DNA of 64,000 nucleotides, taken from NCBI RefSeq assembly GCF_009928415.1, contig NZ_JAABNN010000003.1:154145-218144 (forward strand), read 5' to 3'. The position numbers and the translations under genes were made by a program. Positions 18,223-26,720 of the stretch are shown one piece after another (position 1 is the stretch's first letter; every line of letters begins with the position of its first letter). The notes below the pieces were generated by a model. It ran no database searches. It was not told the origin of the DNA and saw nothing but the letters and a program-made list of their open reading frames with translations. Source of the DNA: Bacillus sp. USDA818B3_A (GTDB lineage Bacteria; Bacillota; Bacilli; Bacillales; Cytobacillaceae).

Positions 18223-19340
18223 ATTTGCCTCTCCTTGACTTTTTTGATTAGGCCGCAGCATAAATACTTCATATTTGGATAGACAAGGACTTCTACATTT
18301 TTTTCTTCAGCAAGCATCAGGATATGTTTAATAAATGGACTTGATGGGTCCCGCAATAATATTTTCCAAGGCACCCTTCGTAACAATACCCTCGTTGTTT
18401 CTCCTACACCTGGCTTGATAAAGTGCGTGTTATCGATACAAAATTCCGCTTGTATTTTCTTCACATCTTCCATTCCTTGGTAGCTGCTATCAATATTAGT
18501 ATTTAAAAGCTTTGCTGCTGTCTCTTTTGCTTCCGTGGCAATATGCGAAAATTCAGCCGCAATCACGTCAATAAACTCGTTTGAAACATCTGCCTTCAGC
18601 AGATTTTTATAAAATTTTGCACCGTGAAAATCATCCTTACCAATATAGCTTTCATTTAATACCGTCCTGCTTACTAATCCAGATACCGTAGAATTTAAAC
18701 AGGCACTTGGAATCAGAAAATCTTCTCTGGTTCCATATAATGTTGTGCAGCAGCCTGGATCAGCAAGAACGGCAAGTGCTGCATCAAGTTTAATTCCATA
18801 TTTTTTTTCATAATGACTGCAGGCTTTTATCAATTCTAAAGAAATGGCTCCTTTTCCAGTCCATCCATCTACAAATTGAATGTTCGCATTTGGATGCGCC
18901 TGATGAATATAAAGAAGGGCATTTTCATCAATTCCTTTATCTCGAATGATGGAAATGCTGTAATGAGGCAGATTGACACCATACTGCAAATCTATATATC
19001 TTTTTATTAAAATCCCAACAGGTGTGCCTGCACGAGCTAAGGAAACAAGAATAGTACTTGGTCCCTTTAATCGGTAAATTTGCTCTGCGACAATTCCTGC
19101 ACATAAGGCCACTTTTCGTTTATATTGCTGCAACGTGTCCCAAAAAACATCCACATAGTCTTCGGGAGGTTGATATTCTATCGGGAGTGATTCGCTATAA
19201 TGGCCCCCAGACTGTATCTTTGACTCACGATTGATAGCAGAATCCTCTAATTCAACACTGCTTAAATCCTTTAATAGAAATAAAACATCATTTTCATGAT
19301 AGGTTCCTATTTTGGCAGGTTTGTTGATTATTTTTTGCAA
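18219..19340 (-). CDS. StiP/PRTase_1-like enzyme with C-terminal Pelota-like domain
   Basis: 373 residues. The core (VSLARAGTPVGILIKRY near residue 100; FVDGWTGKGAISLELI near 155, resembling a PRPP-binding loop) is that of the Ter-associated phosphoribosyltransferase-like family annotated as cysteine protease StiP. The last 60 residues (TRVLLRRVPWKILLRDPSS through LCCGLIKKV) look like the Pelota-type RNA-binding domain found fused to it. Protease and PRTase labels conflict in public annotation; the PRPP-like loop favours the latter. Start: TTG behind GAGGTGAagaga, which overlaps the stop of the gene before; the longer TTG start 33 bases upstream is less likely. Confidence 0.83.
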   Translation of the reverse strand: MQKIINKPAKIGTYHENDVLFLLKDLSSVELEDSAINRESKIQSGGHYSESLPIEYQPPEDYVDVFWDTLQQYKRKVALCAGIVAEQIYRLKGPSTILVSLARAGTPVGILIKRYIDLQYGVNLPHYSISIIRDKGIDENALLYIHQAHPNANIQFVDGWTGKGAISLELIKACSHYEKKYGIKLDAALAVLADPGCCTTLYGTREDFLIPSACLNSTVSGLVSRTVLNESYIGKDDFHGAKFYKNLLKADVSNEFIDVIAAEFSHIATEAKETAAKLLNTNIDSSYQGMEDVKKIQAEFCIDNTHFIKPGVGETTRVLLRRVPWKILLRDPSSPFIKHILMLAEEKNVEVLVYPNMKYLCCGLIKKVKERQI

Positions 19341-19350
19341 TCTCTTCACC

Positions 19351-20694
19351 TCAGTATCCTGAACAAAAGACAATTTTTATTGTTTGGAAACCCAATTTTT
19401 TTAATTCTTCTAGCATTGGCTGGAGCTGTATGTATGAGACTTCCCTTTCCATGAAAACAAACAGTTCATCATAATGGCTGGGAGGGATATTATAAACAAA
19501 GTGAGTAATCTTCTCATCCTCAGGGTTGGGGAAAGTTACTCCAAATCTTGCTCCATATCCATCTACATTTTGTATATGAATGGGACTTCTAGTGGTTGAT
19601 TGGTAATAGACTTCGCTTCCCATTTCTGCAGCAAGTTTCATAGGCAGGTACATAAACTCTCCGGTACCAATACATAGCGTTCGTTTCCCTTCTCTTTTTT
19701 GCCTTAAAAAGTGCCCCGCAGAGGTGATTTTTCCCTGTACAGCCACATTTTCTGAGCTGCTTAAACCAAAACGTCCTGTTTCTTTTATAAATGGAACCCC
19801 AAGCAGTTGATCCTTGGAAACGTAGGTGGAAGCCGTAAAAAAAGAATCAAGCTGCACAACCTCTATGGATGCCTTTTGATTGGATGTCCCGGTTATTTTA
19901 GTCAGACTTTCTATCTCATTGATTGAATGAATGTTTACCTTCCCAGCTATTAAGCTGACTACATTTATTTTAATCCCTAAGTCTTGCTCTAACCTTAAAA
20001 ACCTTTGCTGGTCTTCCTCTGAACGCCAATCCAAGATACTGACGACAGTATATACTTGTCTAGGAAATGCTGCATGAATAGATTTGATAATATTTAATGC
20101 TGTTTTTCCTGTCGTTAATTCATCATCTATAAGGATGATTTCTCTTTTATGGCTAATCATCTCGATAGGAATATAACACCGATGAGATGTTGCGTGGGAA
20201 TGTTCCTCCTCAAATGTAATAACGGGTGCTTGCCCGTTGATGTCTTCCCTTGTTGTATGGAAATACTCGGCCCTTTGGAAACAATCAAAAAAGCCATGCC
20301 CTAGCGCAGTCGCCGTTTCCGCAAATCCAATGATGAGCGGATTTATTTTTTCTGGAATGAAAGGCAAGCTGTCGTAAGAACCCCCATCGAATAATAAAGA
20401 TAGGAAATCCTTTCTTTTCTTGAATTCTAAACCATCAACGCTCTCAAGATATCTGACACCAAGCAAAGCAGCGATTGCAAGAGCCTTTTCAGGTTCAATC
20501 GGTAAATGCTTACCAAGTACCTTACTTACAAATAAAAAGGAACGCTTCTTATTAATTCTAGCTGCCATCGTAAAAAGGTCATTTATAGGTATATCGTATG
20601 GGTTTTTAACCCCGTCTATCTCCACCTTTATTGAATCCAGGATGTTAAACATATACTTCTTTTCTGATGAGATCAATGTTTGTAAATTCTTCAT
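19351..20694 (-). CDS. Phosphoribosyltransferase with TRSP-type C-terminal domain
   Basis: 447 residues. A type I PRTase motif with paired acidic residues, EIILIDDELTTGKTALN (about residues 185-201), is followed by a separate C-terminal domain containing GTGEFMYLPMKLAAEMGSEV and HIQNVDGYGARFGV, as in PRTase_2-TRSP proteins of Ter loci. These are predicted to add phosphoribose to an unknown base. The start is an ATG behind GGGGTG and lies 50 bp inside the 3' end of the aldolase-like gene. Confidence 0.85.
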   Translation of the reverse strand: MKNLQTLISSEKKYMFNILDSIKVEIDGVKNPYDIPINDLFTMAARINKKRSFLFVSKVLGKHLPIEPEKALAIAALLGVRYLESVDGLEFKKRKDFLSLLFDGGSYDSLPFIPEKINPLIIGFAETATALGHGFFDCFQRAEYFHTTREDINGQAPVITFEEEHSHATSHRCYIPIEMISHKREIILIDDELTTGKTALNIIKSIHAAFPRQVYTVVSILDWRSEEDQQRFLRLEQDLGIKINVVSLIAGKVNIHSINEIESLTKITGTSNQKASIEVVQLDSFFTASTYVSKDQLLGVPFIKETGRFGLSSSENVAVQGKITSAGHFLRQKREGKRTLCIGTGEFMYLPMKLAAEMGSEVYYQSTTRSPIHIQNVDGYGARFGVTFPNPEDEKITHFVYNIPPSHYDELFVFMEREVSYIQLQPMLEELKKLGFQTIKIVFCSGY

Positions 20695-21832
20695 GTAACA
20701 CCCCATAAATCTGTGATTTTAACAGTATTTTCTTTGCCCAAAAATAATGAGGCTTAACTTCATTCATTTTATTCGAAAAATCACTTTTCATAACTCCATT
20801 ATTGCCATCATAAGCTTTTACGATATTGCTGGCATCAACATATTCCTCATAGGAAACAACATTTAGGGCCTGAACCACCTTAATATGCGATGGATGGATA
20901 ATCGTTTTTCCGGTTAATCCATTGCTAATATCCATTAGGATTTCACGAATCAGGCCATCCATATTTTCGTTAATTAATTTTGTTCTCCATTTTAGCCCCT
21001 CATCGCCATAGCGTTCTCGGAACGGAGTTTGTCGTAACTGCGGCTTTAACATTCTTTGCTTTGCTGAAAAATACTCCCAAACTGGACCTGAAATAACATA
21101 TGCACTGTCAAATCTTTGAAAAACATTTATAATATCAGAAATGCAATCTCTTAAAACAGCAATATCATAAACGGTTGTATCCATATTTCTTCGTATTCCA
21201 TATAGTCCGCAAAAATCTGTCGCGCCGATCCGCACATTCAGAATAAGTTCCCTGTATTGATCTAATAAGGTTTTTATTTTCAATAATTCATCCATTCTAG
21301 TTTCTCTTTGAATCACCTTAGCAGATTCAAGGATAGGCATAGCATAAAAAGGATGGGCCTCAGTATGAATTTCACGTACCATTTGCAATATCTCTCTGCC
21401 ATACTCCGCACTAAACTTAGGTATCACTATTCCAGTTAACAGGTTTAAGGCTTCTCCTAACTGCTCCGCTAACTGTTTAAATTGGTCGATATTCCGAATA
21501 CGAATAAACATCAACGGTAAATCTTCATACTTTAGAAACCCTTTTTTATATTCAACATGCAGCCTTAACAGCTCCCTTACAAGGGAATCTTCGGCTGAAT
21601 TAAGTTCACCGTCACCTACTGCATCCTCCAAATCAATAACCAGTGAGGTTAAGCCTTCATGTTTTTTTGATAGAATTTCCTGATGGATGTTTGGCCGGGT
21701 TGCAGGCATGTAGAGCGTTGCACCTAAACCATAGGACAAAAGTTCACGGTTTGAATATTTTGTAAATGGTACAGGTTTTTGAATAAAAAATCGTTTAAGT
21801 TCATCCTCATAAAAGTATGTAAACAATTCCAT
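20645..21832 (-). CDS. HpcH/HpaI aldolase/citrate-lyase-like enzyme of Ter module
   Basis: TIM-barrel C-C lyase family: metal/acidic motif VIDLEDAVGDGE (about residues 64-75), MPILESAKV, IGATDFCGLYGIRR and the late TGKTIIHPSHI typical of the superfamily. Length 395, longer than citrate-lyase beta subunits because of extra C-terminal helices. Two ATGs are possible behind GAGGAG; the second (9-base spacer) is chosen. It opens the four-gene module aldolase-PRTase-StiP-HAD predicted in the literature on Ter systems to make a nucleoside-like metabolite. Confidence 0.85.
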   Translation of the reverse strand: MELFTYFYEDELKRFFIQKPVPFTKYSNRELLSYGLGATLYMPATRPNIHQEILSKKHEGLTSLVIDLEDAVGDGELNSAEDSLVRELLRLHVEYKKGFLKYEDLPLMFIRIRNIDQFKQLAEQLGEALNLLTGIVIPKFSAEYGREILQMVREIHTEAHPFYAMPILESAKVIQRETRMDELLKIKTLLDQYRELILNVRIGATDFCGLYGIRRNMDTTVYDIAVLRDCISDIINVFQRFDSAYVISGPVWEYFSAKQRMLKPQLRQTPFRERYGDEGLKWRTKLINENMDGLIREILMDISNGLTGKTIIHPSHIKVVQALNVVSYEEYVDASNIVKAYDGNNGVMKSDFSNKMNEVKPHYFWAKKILLKSQIYGVLHEEFTNIDLIRKEVYV

Positions 21833-21857
21833 AACCATTTTCTCCTCTATAAATGGT

Positions 21858-21899
21858 AAAAAAGAGAGGGAAACAGACTTTCGTCAGCTCCCCACCTCT
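21858..21899 (-). terminator. Attenuator-like hairpin between terC and the biosynthetic module
   Basis: On the minus strand AGAGG-t-GGGGA ... TTCCC-CTCT closes around a smaller GAC-gaaa-GTC stem and runs into TTTTTT. It looks like an intrinsic terminator that would limit read-through from terD-terC into the aldolase-like gene. Confidence 0.6.
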
Positions 21900-21908
21900 A
21901 GATAAATA

Positions 21909-22685
21909 TTATGAATTACTTTCCTTGCTGCCTTCCTTTTTCTTGTTGTTAAAATGAACGATAAAAGTAGCACCAAAGGTAAGCAATAATATAATAAAGA
22001 ATGTAATATGTCCCATTTCAATATGAAATACTGCTAGGAGCATTTTTACTGCAATAATTAAAATTAATATATAAGCAGTTGTTTCTAATTCTGGCACTCG
22101 GTCAATCAGAGTCAAGAATACACCTGCAACTCCCCGCATCATTAATACACCAAGCATACCGCCAATTAATAAAACCCAAACCTCTTCACTTACGCCAAAG
22201 GCAGCCAAAACACTGTCAACAGAAAAGGCAATATCCATTAATTCTACCGCAGCAACGGTTCCCCAGAATGTTCCAAACAAGCGGATCAAGAGACCTTTTT
22301 GGTTTATTCCCTCTTCATGTTCCTCTTCCTCTTGGCCCCCTTTTCTCTTATCAAGGAAGTATTTAATGGATAGCCAAGCCAAATATCCGGCACCTAATAT
22401 TTTTACCCACCATAGTTTGATTAAGAACACACCAATACCGATTGCGATAAAACGGAATACATAGGCACCTAACAAACCGTAAAAAAGGGCTTTTTTCCTC
22501 TTTTCCGGCGGTAAGTGCTTGACCATAACTGCTAAAACTAAGGCATTGTCGGCAGATAGTAATCCTTCCAATATTACAAGAGTTCCAATTAACCCCCAGC
22601 TAACGGGATTTGTTAACACCTCTCCCCACATTTCCCAGTTAAAAAACTGTGCGTATGTATCTAATATATGTTGTAAAACTGACAT
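21909..22685 (-). CDS. TerC family membrane protein (YceF/MeeF type)
   Basis: 258 residues, about seven membrane helices. The family acidic motifs are present: LLSADNALVLAVMV in the first helix region and LMDIAFSVDSVLAAFGV in the middle; a cytoplasmic acidic loop (KGGQEEEEHEEG) lies between. TerC proteins move or hand over metal ions; in B. subtilis the YceF protein (MeeF) supports manganese loading of exported enzymes. It follows the first TerD gene after a leaky-looking terminator. Confidence 0.92.
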   Translation of the reverse strand: MSVLQHILDTYAQFFNWEMWGEVLTNPVSWGLIGTLVILEGLLSADNALVLAVMVKHLPPEKRKKALFYGLLGAYVFRFIAIGIGVFLIKLWWVKILGAGYLAWLSIKYFLDKRKGGQEEEEHEEGINQKGLLIRLFGTFWGTVAAVELMDIAFSVDSVLAAFGVSEEVWVLLIGGMLGVLMMRGVAGVFLTLIDRVPELETTAYILILIIAVKMLLAVFHIEMGHITFFIILLLTFGATFIVHFNNKKKEGSKESNS

Positions 22686-22725
22686 TTAAAAAGATTCCCC
22701 CTAGTAGTGATAAACAAAATTTTGT

Positions 22726-22758
22726 AAAAAGACCCATAGGACCGGGTCTCTTTTTTTT
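22726..22758. terminator. Bidirectional terminator between terD and terC
   Basis: AAAAAGACCC-ataggacc-GGGTCTCTTTTTTTT. On the minus strand a T-run follows the stem, so terD can be made in excess of the downstream genes. Confidence 0.7.
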
Positions 22759-22763
22759 AAATA

Positions 22764-23345
22764 TTAACCAACGGATAAACCAAAGTCGGTTGCTAATGCC
22801 GCTAGACCGCCTTGATACCCACTGCCAATTGCGCTAAACTTCCATTCACCGTTGTGGCGGTATAATTCACCTACAACAATAGCTGTTTCAATGGAAAAAT
22901 CTTCACCTAGATCATAACGAATTAATTCTTCACCAGTCGCCTCGTTAAAGATACGGGCATAGGAATTACTAACTTGACCAAAGTTTTGATTTCTGCTGTC
23001 CGCTTCGTGAATAGTAATCGTAAAGGCAATTCTCTGAATATTAGCCGGTACAGCCGTTAAATTTATTTTTACCTGTTCATCATCACCTTCACCGTCACCT
23101 GTCCGGTTATCACCAGTATGTACGACTGAACCGCCTGCACCTTCTCGATTATTATAGAAAATGAAGTCTGCTTCATTCGTTACTTTCCCATTTTCACCTA
23201 GTAGGAATACGGATGAGTCTAAATCAAAATCATTGCCGCCATCATATTTATTTGTGTCCCAGCCCAATCCAACCACAACACTCGTTAAACCAGGATTTGT
23301 TTTTGTTAAATCAACCTTTTGTCCTTTTGATAAACTAACTGCCAT
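22764..23345 (-). CDS. TerD family calcium-binding stress protein (promoter-proximal)
   Basis: 193 residues, start ATG behind GGAGG at 8 bases. Canonical TerD features: [15 protein letters not shown], loop [14 protein letters not shown], loop [36 protein letters not shown] and [16 protein letters not shown]. It is closely similar to the last TerD of the locus. First gene after an exact ECF-type promoter; followed by terC as in B. subtilis yceE-yceF. Confidence 0.93.
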   Translation of the reverse strand: MAVSLSKGQKVDLTKTNPGLTSVVVGLGWDTNKYDGGNDFDLDSSVFLLGENGKVTNEADFIFYNNREGAGGSVVHTGDNRTGDGEGDDEQVKINLTAVPANIQRIAFTITIHEADSRNQNFGQVSNSYARIFNEATGEELIRYDLGEDFSIETAIVVGELYRHNGEWKFSAIGSGYQGGLAALATDFGLSVG

Positions 23346-23378
23346 TTTACATTCCTCCATTTAAGGTAATAGTCTATT

Positions 23379-23404
23379 TACGAGTTTGTCATAAAAAGGT
23401 TTCA
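23379..23404 (-). promoter_or_regulatory. ECF-sigma-type promoter of terD-terC
   Basis: TGAAAC, 16 bases, CGTA on the minus strand, an exact SigW/SigM-type match, about 35 bases before the ATG. Confidence 0.75.
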
Positions 23405-23431
23405 TTTATAATAAAAAATTTCATAAAAATA

Positions 23432-24025
23432 CTAGCTCATCCATTTCGGCGGTGTATTTTTTGCCCAGAAGATAGATCCTAATTCATGGTGACTTTGAAA
23501 ATTATCGAAATACGTATGGTAATGAAAATTAAACCAATAGCCTGCTTGCGGCGGGTTGTCTCGTCGAATATGGAAACGTAAGATATCTTTCCCGGAAACG
23601 CTGTCTTTTATATTAAAAATTTTTTCCGAAAGTCCTGAACCAGGCTGTTCAGTTATGATCAGGTTCATTACTTCCTCTTCAGAAAACTGAGAGGCCGTTT
23701 GTGCTAAAGCCTTTTCAATATTTGGCAGAATAATTTCCCGAAATTCATCTTCAATGACCGGCTTAATTCTTGTCCCAAACTTTTGATAGGACTGAATTTC
23801 AGCCTGTTTTATCAAATCATGAATGAACTCTTCTCTATTAAACTCCGACTCTTCTAAAAAATCATTGGAATGGATGAAGCTTCTTTCGGGCGCTGCAGCT
23901 TCAAAGCCATCCCGTTCATTTATTTTCTCCGCGTTTACTTGATTATTTAATTGTGATGGCGTAACCAGCCCAAATGTTAAAATGGAAATTGTTATAAAAA
24001 GTCCTTTACGCAGCCACTTATTCAT
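23432..24025 (-). CDS. ypjP: YpjP family secreted protein
   Basis: 197 residues with an N-terminal signal-like helix (KGLFITISILTFGLVTPS) after a basic start (MNKWLRK), then a soluble domain rich in Phe/His near the end (YWFNFHYHTYFDN). It resembles B. subtilis YpjP, which also lies near dfrA/thyB. No catalytic motif recognised. Monocistronic, just upstream of the ter promoter on the same strand. Confidence 0.75.
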   Translation of the reverse strand: MNKWLRKGLFITISILTFGLVTPSQLNNQVNAEKINERDGFEAAAPERSFIHSNDFLEESEFNREEFIHDLIKQAEIQSYQKFGTRIKPVIEDEFREIILPNIEKALAQTASQFSEEEVMNLIITEQPGSGLSEKIFNIKDSVSGKDILRFHIRRDNPPQAGYWFNFHYHTYFDNFQSHHELGSIFWAKNTPPKWMS

Positions 24026-24133
24026 TTTGAGTACACACCTTTATATTTAAAGATATTAAAATCTAGCTTCTTATAAAGTATTATACTTCTTTTTTTAGAA
24101 AAATGGAAAAAATAGTTTATCCTCTAACAACAT

Positions 24134-24167
24134 AAAAAAACTGAAAGATCAAGCTTTCAGTTTTTTT
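24134..24167 (-). terminator. Terminator of ypiP
   Basis: AAACTGAAAG-atcaag-CTTTCAGTTT with T-runs both sides; it overlaps the ypiP stop codon. Confidence 0.82.
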
Positions 24168-24933
24168 CAATCACTCCAAAATGAAATTTTGCGGTTTTCC
24201 TCTGCAGAACCTGAAAACCATGTTTTTTAAATCGCTGGCTTTTATAATGGTCTTTTAAAACTATTCTTAATTTAGCAACCCTGACGGCTTCTTTCATTAA
24301 ATCATCGGTTATATCATCATGAAGAGCAAAATGACCTAACGCTTTCAATCCATCCGATTCATGAATCGTTTGTTCAAACATAGGATCAAGGTAGACGCAG
24401 TCAACAGATGAATCTTCGAGAGTTTTTAAGTAATCGTATGCCTCAGTATGTATGAGCTTGACTCGGCTCATTGCCTCATTCATTGCCTCCAGCCCTGAAT
24501 CCCAAGAATTCAGACCATTTTGAACGATATAAGCTAAATATTTTTGTCCCTCTAGACCAATAACCCTGCCTTCCCTGCCCACTAAGTAACTTGCTACAAT
24601 TGCATCCGAGGCAAGTCCGAGTGTACAGTCAAGAACAGACATTCCGTAACCTAGTTTAGCTGCATCGGCTAATGGATCGTATTCCCCTCTCATCAGGCGC
24701 TTTATTCGAAACATGGCTGAATTAGGGTGAAAGAAAAATGGCTGTGTATTATTTTTTTTAAAAAGCTCCAATCGTTCTTTTCCCACGACGATACAGTCAC
24801 TGTCCGCCTGCTGCTGGATAACACTAATTGACTTTTTCATCCGCGGAAGATACGGAACATGTAAAATCTCTGCAATACACATCGCATTTTCGATCATATC
24901 CCGATTTGTTCTACCGGCCGTTGTTACAAACAT
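24157..24933 (-). CDS. ypiP: Class I SAM-dependent methyltransferase (YpiP-like)
   Basis: 258 residues. A SAM-binding region is seen at SVLDCTLGLASDAIVASYLVG with the acidic residue in VIGLEGQKYL, and a catalytic-like VDCVYLDPMFEQ (DPMF, related to the RsmJ/DUF548 DPPY-type motif). The first 80 residues contain no known domain. The likely target is an RNA or small molecule; not determinable here. Confidence 0.82.
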   Translation of the reverse strand: MFVTTAGRTNRDMIENAMCIAEILHVPYLPRMKKSISVIQQQADSDCIVVGKERLELFKKNNTQPFFFHPNSAMFRIKRLMRGEYDPLADAAKLGYGMSVLDCTLGLASDAIVASYLVGREGRVIGLEGQKYLAYIVQNGLNSWDSGLEAMNEAMSRVKLIHTEAYDYLKTLEDSSVDCVYLDPMFEQTIHESDGLKALGHFALHDDITDDLMKEAVRVAKLRIVLKDHYKSQRFKKHGFQVLQRKTAKFHFGVIEKN

Positions 24934-24960
24934 TTCATCATCTCATTTATTCAGAAATAA

Positions 24961-24986
24961 AAGAAAAGGACGTCTTTAGACATCCC
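24961..24986 (-). terminator. Terminator of the bacilliredoxin gene
   Basis: GGGATGTC-taaa-GACGTCC stem and T-rich tail on the minus strand. Confidence 0.7.
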
Positions 24987-25421
24987 TTAACAATGTGCTT
25001 CGAATGCACCTAATAGATTATGCATGACCGCTTCCATCGGCATACCTTCAATATCATGCCTTGGAATAAAGTGTACCACTTGTTTGTCTTTTATTAATGC
25101 CATCGACGGTGAAGATGGTTCAATTCCCTCAAAGTATTCACGCATTTTTGCTGTGGCTTCTTTATCTTGCCCGGCAAAAACGGTAACTAAGTGCCCTGGT
25201 TTTTTCTCACTATTTAACACCGCCTGGGTTGCTGCAGGACGGGCTAAGCCAGCGGCACAGCCGCAAACAGAATTAACTACAACAAGCGTAGTACCCGTTG
25301 TATTTTCCATGAAATCCCCAACCTCTTCAGCGGTATTAAGCTCTTCAAATCCAGCTCTTGTTAATTCTTCCCGCATAGGTAAAACCATTTGTTTCATATA
25401 TTCTTCGTATGCATTAGACAT
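24987..25421 (-). CDS. brxA: Bacilliredoxin BrxA/BrxB (YphP type)
   Basis: 144 residues, thioredoxin-like. The CGC active site (Cys53-Gly-Cys55) lies in VVNSVCGCAAGLARPA, followed by GHLVTVFAGQDKEAT and the C-terminal HDIEGMPMEAVMHNL. It removes bacillithiol from mixed disulfides formed under oxidative stress. Paralogue assignment (BrxA rather than BrxB) rests on the ypiP/ypgR neighbourhood. Confidence 0.92.
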   Translation of the reverse strand: MSNAYEEYMKQMVLPMREELTRAGFEELNTAEEVGDFMENTTGTTLVVVNSVCGCAAGLARPAATQAVLNSEKKPGHLVTVFAGQDKEATAKMREYFEGIEPSSPSMALIKDKQVVHFIPRHDIEGMPMEAVMHNLLGAFEAHC

Positions 25422-25479
25422 TTAATATTCACTCCATTTCTACTTTTTAGAATACCAAAGCCACGACTACTTTTCAAAA

Positions 25480-26616
25480 TTATTGGTCTGATTTTCTCGC
25501 TTCAGTCATCTGTTTCCAAACAGAACCTTTCGCTTCTTCGCCGCCCTCAATTCTTTCAATCGCCATTTTTATTTGCAAACTGACTTCAAACTCGGGATCG
25601 TTTTCAGCTTCTTTAAGGGCTCTAAGGGACTTTTCATCCCCCTCTTCATAGAGAAACATCGCAGCCCGCCAACGAACAAGCTTGCTGGTATCTTTTAGTG
25701 CCTTTGCCATTTCCTCTGCTGCTTCAGCAAAACCTAAGTCAGATAAGCAATCTCCGGCTGTTCTGCGTACGGTTACCGTTTTATCCTTCAATGCTTTATA
25801 AAGTAACGGTAAAACTTCCTTTTCTTTAATCATCCCCAGATATACTGTTGCAAGTCTGCGAATAGAGGGTTTCTCATCATTTATCGCTTGTTCTAGCATC
25901 GGCAGGTCCTCTAGTTCAGGGTCATCCATTTGCTCGAGCAGCTGATAACGAATTTGCCAGTCAGGGTTGGTCAAATCTTCTGAAGTGACCTTTCTACGGG
26001 CTGGCTTTACTTTTTGAATCATCGGAGTATCCTCATTTTGTGCCTTTGTAACAAGTACCTCTAGGCGTTCCTTAGGATACGCAGCAATCAGTTCTTCGAC
26101 AACCTCTTGACCGATTTGATCAAACTCGCCATAACGGACTCCTGCATTTTGCCACTTCCTCAAGAGGATATAATTATCTTCAGCCAGCTGTGCTTCTTCC
26201 CTGGCTTTTAAAAAGTAATCTGGCATGCCAAATCTTCGTTCAGTTGAACTATCGGTTAGTTTAACCTGCAGCGGAATATCCTTAAACATTTGGATTTCCA
26301 CTTTTATTTCACCGAAATGCTCATTGGGTTTATTAATATCCATACTTTCTGGCAGTTCTTCACCAAAGGCCTGACGGACTTGGGGTAATAATTCCTTCCA
26401 ATCATATTTGGCGTTTCGCTCAACAGCTAAAAAGTCGGCAACATGATATACACCCTTTATTCCATCAATTTGCAGGATGGCTTGAATGATTGGAGGTGCC
26501 TCAGCAGCTGTTTCCTTTTTATAATTATGGCTTTTGCCCATTGAAAGTTCTTGATCTAAATTTATTTTCATTGTATTCGGACTTGGCGTTGGTTCAATCG
26601 CCTTAATTTTCAACAT
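25480..26616 (-). CDS. ypgR: Virulence factor C/YpgR-like: NifU-N domain plus HEAT repeats
   Basis: About 379 residues. The N-terminal 90 (IEPTPSPNTMKI, GIKGVYHVADFLAVERN) are a Nfu/NifU N-terminal-type domain. A linker (EELIAAYPKERLEVLVTKAQ) leads to four HEAT-like repeats at the C-terminus (WQIRYQLLEQMDDPELED, SIRRLATVYLGMIKEKE, VTVRRTAGDCLSDLGFAE, LVRWRAAMFLYEEGDEK). Homologous to CvfC of Staphylococcus, linked to virulence gene expression. ATG 26616 and TTG 26613 both fit AGGTGA. Mechanism unknown. Confidence 0.82.
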   Translation of the reverse strand: MLKIKAIEPTPSPNTMKINLDQELSMGKSHNYKKETAAEAPPIIQAILQIDGIKGVYHVADFLAVERNAKYDWKELLPQVRQAFGEELPESMDINKPNEHFGEIKVEIQMFKDIPLQVKLTDSSTERRFGMPDYFLKAREEAQLAEDNYILLRKWQNAGVRYGEFDQIGQEVVEELIAAYPKERLEVLVTKAQNEDTPMIQKVKPARRKVTSEDLTNPDWQIRYQLLEQMDDPELEDLPMLEQAINDEKPSIRRLATVYLGMIKEKEVLPLLYKALKDKTVTVRRTAGDCLSDLGFAEAAEEMAKALKDTSKLVRWRAAMFLYEEGDEKSLRALKEAENDPEFEVSLQIKMAIERIEGGEEAKGSVWKQMTEARKSDQ

Positions 26617-26688
26617 AATCACCTAATTCTTATGGGTTCTTTTTTCAAGTTTATCATAATGTTAAAAAGCTATTCATTTGTTTTGCTT

Positions 26689-26718
26689 AAAAAAAGAGGA
26701 CGCCGCTTAGACGTCCTG
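26689..26718 (-). terminator. Terminator of the ABC-F gene
   Basis: AGGACG-loop-CGTCCT followed by CTTTTTTT on the minus strand. Confidence 0.72.
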
Positions 26719-26720
26719 GT

